Under the pieces are notes generated by a model, which was not told the origin of the DNA, did not search any database, and worked only from the letters and a program-made list of their open reading frames with translations. From positions 1 to 46,745 of the forward strand of contig CASFRF010000034.1 in the NCBI GenBank assembly GCA_949297015.1: a DNA stretch of 46,745 nucleotides, given 5' to 3'. Made by a program: the position numbers and the translations under genes. The DNA is from an uncultured bacterium (GTDB taxonomy: Bacteria; Verrucomicrobiota; Lentisphaeria; Victivallales; Victivallaceae). Positions within the stretch are counted from its first letter, which is position 1. The number at the start of each line of letters is the position of its first letter. This document shows positions 42,281 through 46,745 of this stretch, piece after piece.

Positions 42281-42613
42281 TCACCGGAACGCCGCCAGCG
42301 CCGTTTCGGGGGCGTCGTAAATTTCAAAGAGTTTATAGGCGCGGGTGAGTTCAAAAAGCTGCCGGGGTGAACCGCTGAGCCGGATCAGTTTCAAAGCTCC
42401 GCCCAGTTCATTGCTGCGCTTCAGGCAGAACACCAGCGCACCGAGCCCGGCACAATCCAGATACTCCATCCGGGCCAGGTCGAAAATGCACTTACCGGTC
42501 GTCCCCAATTGCCGCTGGAACTCCCGCTTCACCAGCTCCGCGTGCTCGAAATCCAGACGGCCGATGAGCTCAAAGATCACCACCTCAGCCTCTTCCCGGG
42601 CGACAATTCTCAC
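42281..42613 (-). CDS. STAS-domain anti-sigma-factor-antagonist-like protein
   Basis: Single-domain STAS protein of 110 residues, similar in size to SpoIIAA/RsbV. In that family a serine in the D-S-S-G-L-G motif is phosphorylated by a partner kinase to switch partner binding. Here the motif reads LDCAGLGALVF: both serines are replaced, the phospho-acceptor position by alanine. The rest of the fold is intact (VVIFELIGRLDFEHAELV, CIFDLARMEYLD, LKLIRLSGSPRQLFEL). The start is GTG with GGAGGAG 3-5 bases upstream. No sigma factor, kinase or PP2C phosphatase gene is nearby. It may be a phosphorylation-independent antagonist or part of a complex such as an MlaB-like subunit. Confidence 0.82.
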   Translation of the reverse strand: MRIVAREEAEVVIFELIGRLDFEHAELVKREFQRQLGTTGKCIFDLARMEYLDCAGLGALVFCLKRSNELGGALKLIRLSGSPRQLFELTRAYKLFEIYDAPETALAAFR

Positions 42614-42640
42614 GGGCTCCTCCTTCCTGCCTCCGGGACT

Positions 42641-42669
42641 ACTATAACGCCATTCTCCGGAAAATGCAA
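42641..42669 (-). promoter_or_regulatory. promoter of the STAS gene
   Basis: TTGCAT (42669-42664), a 17-bp spacer and TATAGT (42646-42641) on the minus strand. The same two hexamers as the serine hydrolase promoter at 503-530. Confidence 0.6.
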
Positions 42670-42692
42670 CGGCGGCGCCGGTGTTTCCGGTC

Positions 42693-42721
42693 TTGAAAAA
42701 AAGAACTTTCCGGATTATATT
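42693..42721 (+). promoter_or_regulatory. promoter of xseB
   Basis: TTGAAA (42693-42698), a 17-bp spacer and TATATT (42716-42721), about 50 bases before the xseB start. Confidence 0.6.
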
Positions 42722-42770
42722 CCTCGCCAGATGCCGGAGTCTGCTCCGGAACTACGCAGAGGTGCCGACT

Positions 42771-43049
42771 ATGAGTGAGCAGCAAGAATATCGCGAACCC
42801 GTTTCTTTTGAGGAGGCCATGCGCCGGCTCGATGAGCTGTTGCGCAAACTGGACGACGGCAATCTGGCGCTGGAGGAGTTGCTCAAAGCCTATGAGGAAG
42901 GGAACCGGCTGGTCGCCTATTGTCGTTCCCGGCTGGAGAAATTTGAACAGCGCATCGAGATTCTGAATCGCTCCGGCGAGGGTGACGGCCAGTGGCAGCC
43001 GTTTGAACCGGGCCGGGCCGACCGCTTCGAGCGGCCGACGACGGAATAA
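42771..43049 (+). CDS. xseB: exodeoxyribonuclease VII small subunit XseB
   Basis: Small helical subunit of exonuclease VII, which degrades single-stranded DNA from both ends together with XseA. 92 residues, with the family's core SFEEAMRRLDELLRKLDDGNLALEELLKAYEEGNRLVAYCRSRLEKFEQRIEIL matching in segments FEEAMRRLDE and LALEELLKAYEEG. The start at 42771 follows GAGGTG; an open frame reaches back to 42681 but overlaps the promoter. xseA is not in the window, and the gene is followed by a separate promoter for the bat genes, so it appears to stand alone. Confidence 0.9.
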   Translation: MSEQQEYREPVSFEEAMRRLDELLRKLDDGNLALEELLKAYEEGNRLVAYCRSRLEKFEQRIEILNRSGEGDGQWQPFEPGRADRFERPTTE

Positions 43050-43065
43050 TTTTTCCGACGCCCAC

Positions 43066-43094
43066 TTGACAGGGGGCGCCTCCCGTGGTAAACT
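43066..43094 (+). promoter_or_regulatory. promoter of the bat genes
   Basis: A consensus TTGACA (43066-43071), a 17-bp spacer and TAAACT (43089-43094), about 40 bases before the ATG at 43136, which also has GAGGAGG upstream. The strongest promoter match in the window. Confidence 0.75.
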
Positions 43095-43135
43095 ACCATA
43101 CCGTCTGCAAAGTGGCAGCGAGGAGGGGTTGAGTC

Positions 43136-45295
43136 ATGAATTTCATCGCTTCTTTCTGGTTTTACTGCATACCATTCCTGCTGATCGCGGTCATCGGCCT
43201 TGCCGTCCGGGCCGGGAAGCGCCGGCGGCAACTGCTGGAACTGGCGTTTGGCGCACGGGCTCAGGAGGGGGCGCTGGATAATCTCTCCCGACCGCTGCGC
43301 CGCTGGCGGATCTTTCTGCTGCTGCTGACCGGAACGCTGCTGCTGCTGGCGGCCGCCCGCCCTTGGTGGGGCACGGAACTGATGCCCTATCAGTCGCGGG
43401 GGCGGGATCTGGTGGTGGTCTGCGACGTCTCCAAAAGCATGCTCGCCACCGATCTGCCCCCCAACCGGCTGGAACACGCCAAGTATTTTCTCCGGGAACT
43501 GGCCCGGCGGGATGCCGGAGACCGGCTGGCGCTGGTCGCCTTTGCCGGGGATGCGTTTCTGGAGTGCCCGCTGACCGGCGACAAGGTGAGCTTTCTGCAA
43601 TACGTCGATGAACTTTCGACCGACACCATTCCACTGGGCGGAACCGATCTGGAGCGGGCGTTGAAAAATGCCGCCGAGGCCTTGAAATCAGCGGGGGGCG
43701 GCAACCGGGCGATCATTCTGCTGACCGACGGCGATGAATTGTCCGGAGACAGTTCCAAAGTTCTGGAACAACTCCGGGAGCGGAAGATTCCGGTCTTCGT
43801 TGTCGGTCTGGGGGACCCCGCCACCCCGGCGCCAGTGCCGGAGACGGACGGCTCGATCAAACGCGACGCTGCCGGAAAAGTGGTCACCAGCCGCCTCAAT
43901 GAGGAACAACTCCGGAAGCTCGGCGTGGACTCCGGCGGCGTCTATGTGCGCAGCACCGCCACCGATTCGGGCGTGAACGAAATTCTGCGGCGGATTGAGC
44001 AGCTCGGAACCGACGAACTGGGGTCGGGCAGGCGATCGGTGCCGCTGGAGCGCTTCATGTACTTTCTCTCCGCCGCGGCGCTGCTGCTGCTGCTCTACTT
44101 TCTGTGGCCCGAGCGGCGGCTCCGGCAGACGCTGCTTCTCCTGCTGCTGACCGGCTGGACCCTGACGGCGGAGGAGCCGCTGCCCCAGACGCCGGAAGCG
44201 GTGGCTCCGGCGGCGGACGCCCCGGCGGAGGAGTCGGGGAGCACCGACCCGGTTGCGCTCTACAACGAGGGCCGGGAACTGCAGTTGAAACAGCAGGGGG
44301 AAGCGGCGGTTCAACGCTACGAAGCTGCGATCCGCAACAGCGAAAAAGCTCCCCGCGTCCGCGCGCGGGCGTTCTACAACTTGGGGGTGGAAACCCAGAA
44401 GAGTGCGCGCGCCGAGCTGGCCCGGGCGTTGCAGCAGGTTAAGGCGCAGCAACTGGATCCGGCTTTGCAGACGCTGACGCAGACGGAGAAGACGCTGACC
44501 GCCGCCTCCGAGTTGTACGGTTCGGCCCTCGCCCTGCCGGAACCCGGCCTGGATCCGGCCAATCTGCAACTGCTGGCCGATGACCGCAACCGGGTGGAGG
44601 AGCTGAAGCGCAAGATTGAAGAGCTGAAAAAACAGCAGCAGCAGGCCCGGCAGGATACCCGGCAGGCCCAACAGGAAAATCAGCAGGATCAACAGAACCA
44701 GCAGGATCAACAGAACCAGCAGAATCAACAGAACCAACAGAACCAGCAGAACCAGCAGAACCAGCAGAACCAGCAGAACCAGCAGAATCAGCAGAACCAG
44801 CAGAACCAGCAGAGCGCGCTGGAGCGGGCCCGTCAATCGGTGGATCAGCTGAAACAGCAGGCCGAAGAACTTCAGCAGTCGCAGCTCAAAGAGCAGGCCG
44901 AAAAGGCGGCGCAGGAACTCGAACAGGCCCGCCGGGCTCAGGAGCAGCAGGACCGCGAACAGGCCGGGGAGCATCTGGATAAGGCGCTGGAACACCTCGG
45001 CTCCGCCGACCGGACTCCGGAAAAACCGCCGGAATCATCCCCGGAAAAGGAGCAGCCGGAGGCGGACGATTCGGAGTCGCAGCCGGATCAGTCCGACTCC
45101 GAAACGAAACCCGACACGCCGCTGCCGCAGGCGAATCCCGCCTCCCCCGCGGAGCGCGCCCCCCGGCCGGGCGAACTGGATCGTCAGAGCGCGGAACAGC
45201 TGCTGGAACTGCTGGCCGGTCAGGAGAAGGAACTGCGTGACGCCATCAAGGAGGGGAGCCGGAGGCGGCAGATCAGGGTGGAGAAGGATTGGTGA
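43136..45295 (+). CDS. BatB-BatC fusion: VWA domain membrane protein with TPR and Gln/Asn repeat
   Basis: 719-residue inner-membrane protein combining what are usually separate Bat (aerotolerance) proteins. Two N-terminal membrane segments (about 5-27 and 57-79) precede a von Willebrand A domain with a complete MIDAS: DVSKS (D-x-S-x-S), the Thr in GGTDLERAL and the Asp in LLTDGDE. A third membrane segment (307-325) ends the BatB part. Residues 329-347 (LRQTLLLLLLTGWTLTAEE) look like a former BatC signal peptide. A TPR-like region (VALYNEGRELQLKQQGEAA, AFYNLGVETQK) follows, then a 14-copy Gln-Gln-Asn/Asp tract (516-557). A Glu/Gln-rich helical region and an acidic tail (DDSESQPDQSDSE) close it. 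It overlaps batD. Bat proteins are linked to envelope stress tolerance; the precise role is unresolved. Confidence 0.85.
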   Translation: MNFIASFWFYCIPFLLIAVIGLAVRAGKRRRQLLELAFGARAQEGALDNLSRPLRRWRIFLLLLTGTLLLLAAARPWWGTELMPYQSRGRDLVVVCDVSKSMLATDLPPNRLEHAKYFLRELARRDAGDRLALVAFAGDAFLECPLTGDKVSFLQYVDELSTDTIPLGGTDLERALKNAAEALKSAGGGNRAIILLTDGDELSGDSSKVLEQLRERKIPVFVVGLGDPATPAPVPETDGSIKRDAAGKVVTSRLNEEQLRKLGVDSGGVYVRSTATDSGVNEILRRIEQLGTDELGSGRRSVPLERFMYFLSAAALLLLLYFLWPERRLRQTLLLLLLTGWTLTAEEPLPQTPEAVAPAADAPAEESGSTDPVALYNEGRELQLKQQGEAAVQRYEAAIRNSEKAPRVRARAFYNLGVETQKSARAELARALQQVKAQQLDPALQTLTQTEKTLTAASELYGSALALPEPGLDPANLQLLADDRNRVEELKRKIEELKKQQQQARQDTRQAQQENQQDQQNQQDQQNQQNQQNQQNQQNQQNQQNQQNQQNQQNQQNQQSALERARQSVDQLKQQAEELQQSQLKEQAEKAAQELEQARRAQEQQDREQAGEHLDKALEHLGSADRTPEKPPESSPEKEQPEADDSESQPDQSDSETKPDTPLPQANPASPAERAPRPGELDRQSAEQLLELLAGQEKELRDAIKEGSRRRQIRVEKDW
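44681..44812 (+). repeat. 14-copy 9-bp tandem repeat encoding Gln-Gln-Asn
   Basis: Fourteen in-frame copies of a 9-base unit (CARCARAAY, with GAT for AAY in copies 1 and 3) plus a partial fifteenth at 44807-44812. Copies 8-11, 13 and 14 are identical (CAGCAGAAC), which suggests recent expansion by slippage. Being a multiple of three, gain or loss of units keeps the frame. Confidence 0.95.
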
Positions 45296-45297
45296 TG

Positions 45298-46745
45298 ATG
45301 AAACGTCTGGGAATGATCTTGATGATCGGACTGGCGACGCTGTTGCCGGTCACGGCGCTGGAGCTTCAACTCTCCAGCCAGACTGCGGCGGTGGGGGAAG
45401 TGCTCACGCTGACTTTGACCGACGGCAGCGGCGTACCGCAATTGCTCGATTATCCGTCGCTGAATCTGGGGCGCTGGGTCCGGAATCAAACACGGCAATC
45501 GACCCGGATCATCAACGGCCAGGCCAGCTACGGCAGCAGCTACTCCATCGTCCTGACCGAGCCGGGGGAGTTGGTCATTCCGGAGCTGGAGGTGCGGGTC
45601 GGCGGTCAGACGCTCCGGACCCGTCCGCAGACCGTCAAGGTGGTGCCAGCCGCCGCTCTGGAAGTTCCCGCCGGGCAGGGGAAACTGAGTCTGGATCAGG
45701 CGCTGTTCGGCCAAATCCGGATTCCGGACGACCGCCGGACCTTCTACCTCGGCGAAGAGATTCCGCTGGAACTGACGCTCTACATCGCCCCCGGCGTCGA
45801 AGTGCGGCAGCTCTCCTACCCGGAACTGACCGTTCCCGGCGCGGTGTTCGCCGACTACTCCCGACTCAACCCGGAAAACCGGCAGTATCAGCCGCCGCAG
45901 CAGGGCCGCACCGAAATTGACGGCCGCCTTTATCAGACCATTGTCTTCCGGACCTCCTTCCGGGAACTGGCCCCCGGTCCGGTCACCATCAACGCCGAAA
46001 CCCGGGTGGGCATCCCCGAGCCGGAAACCAAACGCCGGAACCGCGTGCGCGATCCCTTTGATGATGAGTTTTTCAGCAGCTTTTTCGGGCGTTCCCGTCC
46101 GCTACTCCCCTACCCCGTCCGTTTCGAGCCGCCGGCGGAACTGGAGATCAAACCGCTGCCGCCACCCCCGCCGGGGGTTCACTACCTCGGGCTGGTCGGA
46201 GACTGGAAGCTCGACGCCCGGTTGGACACGGCGGAGGCCCGGGCGGGGGAACCGCTTTCGCTGGATCTGGTGGTCTCCGGCCCCGGCAGCGGCGAAACCT
46301 TGAGCGCGCCGAAGCTGGAACTGCCGAACTTCCGGATCTACCCGCCGGAGGTGAAACAGCTCGGCGAAGGCGCAGAGACCGCCTGGTCGATCCGGTATGT
46401 GGTCATTCCGCTGAAGGATGGGGCTCAGGAGCTGAAACTCAAGCTGGCGGTCTTCGATCCGGCTCGCGCGGAGTACCGGATCCGCGACCTCGACTACGCC
46501 TTTGAAGTCCGGCCCGGCAACCGCGCCGCCGCGGTGGTCGCCGGAGCCCGGGAACCCGAATCCGCCACCGCGGAGACGACCGGGGCGGAGCCCGCTTCCG
46601 AACTCAATTATCTCAAAAGCGCCACCGCCGGTCCCGTCCCGCTGCCGTTGGGCGCGAAGCGGCGCGCGCTGTGGTTCGCATTGCTGCTGCTGGGGCCGCT
46701 GGGCGCGGGCGCCATCGTGCTGTTCCGCCGCCGCCGGGAGCGCCG
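45298..46745 (+). CDS. batD: BatD-family protein (partial, cut by window end)
   Basis: At least 482 residues, continuing beyond 46745. A signal peptide MKRLGMILMIGLATLLPVTA is followed by beta-sandwich (Ig-like) domains typical of BatD: LELQLSSQTAAVGEVLTLTL, YSIVLTEPGELVIPELEV and GQIRIPDDRRTFYLGEEIPLELTL. The motif RDPFDDEFFSSFFGRSRP is characteristic of the family. A membrane segment (ALWFALLLLGPLGAGAIVLF) begins near residue 458 and is followed by an arginine-rich stretch at the window edge. So most of the protein lies in the periplasm, anchored by its C-terminal part. ATG 45298 directly follows another ATG at 45295 that overlaps the upstream stop (TGATG). Coupled to the BatB-BatC gene. 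Confidence 0.85.
   Translation, partial: MKRLGMILMIGLATLLPVTALELQLSSQTAAVGEVLTLTLTDGSGVPQLLDYPSLNLGRWVRNQTRQSTRIINGQASYGSSYSIVLTEPGELVIPELEVRVGGQTLRTRPQTVKVVPAAALEVPAGQGKLSLDQALFGQIRIPDDRRTFYLGEEIPLELTLYIAPGVEVRQLSYPELTVPGAVFADYSRLNPENRQYQPPQQGRTEIDGRLYQTIVFRTSFRELAPGPVTINAETRVGIPEPETKRRNRVRDPFDDEFFSSFFGRSRPLLPYPVRFEPPAELEIKPLPPPPPGVHYLGLVGDWKLDARLDTAEARAGEPLSLDLVVSGPGSGETLSAPKLELPNFRIYPPEVKQLGEGAETAWSIRYVVIPLKDGAQELKLKLAVFDPARAEYRIRDLDYAFEVRPGNRAAAVVAGAREPESATAETTGAEPASELNYLKSATAGPVPLPLGAKRRALWFALLLLGPLGAGAIVLFRRRRER

Noticed and set aside
44681..44812. Tandem repeat considered as a CRISPR array
   Set aside because: The unit is 9 bases with no spacers and lies in frame in a coding sequence.
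1..46745. tRNA, rRNA, insertion sequences, prophage or att sites
   Set aside because: Intergenic regions are short and I found no cloverleaf, transposase, integrase or terminal inverted repeats.

Overview
The window is GC-rich bacterial chromosome with tightly packed genes, many stop/start overlaps (ATGA), good Shine-Dalgarno sites and sigma70-like promoters. A lipobox, Sec signal peptides, Bat (aerotolerance) proteins, very large secreted beta-propeller proteins and a large sugar-catabolic repertoire suggest a Gram-negative polysaccharide degrader. A member of the PVC superphylum, perhaps Lentisphaerota/Victivallaceae-like, is my best guess. This is an inference from gene content; there is no rRNA or other phylogenetic marker that I could compare.

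Layout. Bases 1-500 hold no convincing gene: an AT-rich stretch with one perfect DnaA-box match and a possible 23-codon micro-ORF. Next come a beta-lactamase-fold serine hydrolase, a TSCPD-domain protein with a flavodoxin-like reductase, and a convergent Old Yellow Enzyme. A divergent promoter pair then leads into a complete recC-recB-recD operon (3802-12199). It converges, 1 bp apart, on a large cytoplasmic GH106-like glycosidase, which is divergent from araB-araA (L-arabinose to L-ribulose-5-phosphate). A 16-bp bidirectional terminator follows.

Bases 18649-25350 form a divergent amino-sugar locus. The minus-strand operon encodes a sugar-1-P nucleotidyltransferase, a NahK-like N-acetylhexosamine 1-kinase, a Gfo/Idh/MocA oxidoreductase and NagB. 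The plus-strand operon encodes a ROK-like kinase and NagA. Together they can send N-acetylhexosamines either to fructose-6-P (kinase, NagA, NagB) or to a nucleotide sugar (NahK, nucleotidyltransferase). The 169-bp intergenic region carries four copies of TTCCGAA/TTCGGAA placed around both predicted promoters, a candidate operator system.

Housekeeping genes follow: an inositol-monophosphatase-family phosphatase, rimO-pgsA, and pnp with a long structured leader, then an orphan (alpha/alpha)-toroid-like protein. A tandem, partly bidirectional terminator region separates these from a minus-strand three-gene operon (42106 to 32848) of exported proteins of 1173, 568 and 1342 residues. Two of them share the same mosaic of FlgD-like, beta-propeller, EF-hand-like and CBM9/DOMON-like modules, and the middle one is a propeller alone. 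I recognise no described system with this layout, and it is the best candidate for something new here.

The right end has a STAS protein lacking the usual phospho-acceptor serine, xseB, a natural BatB-BatC fusion with a 14-copy Gln-Gln-Asn repeat, and batD, cut by the window edge. No tRNA, rRNA, IS element or CRISPR array was seen.
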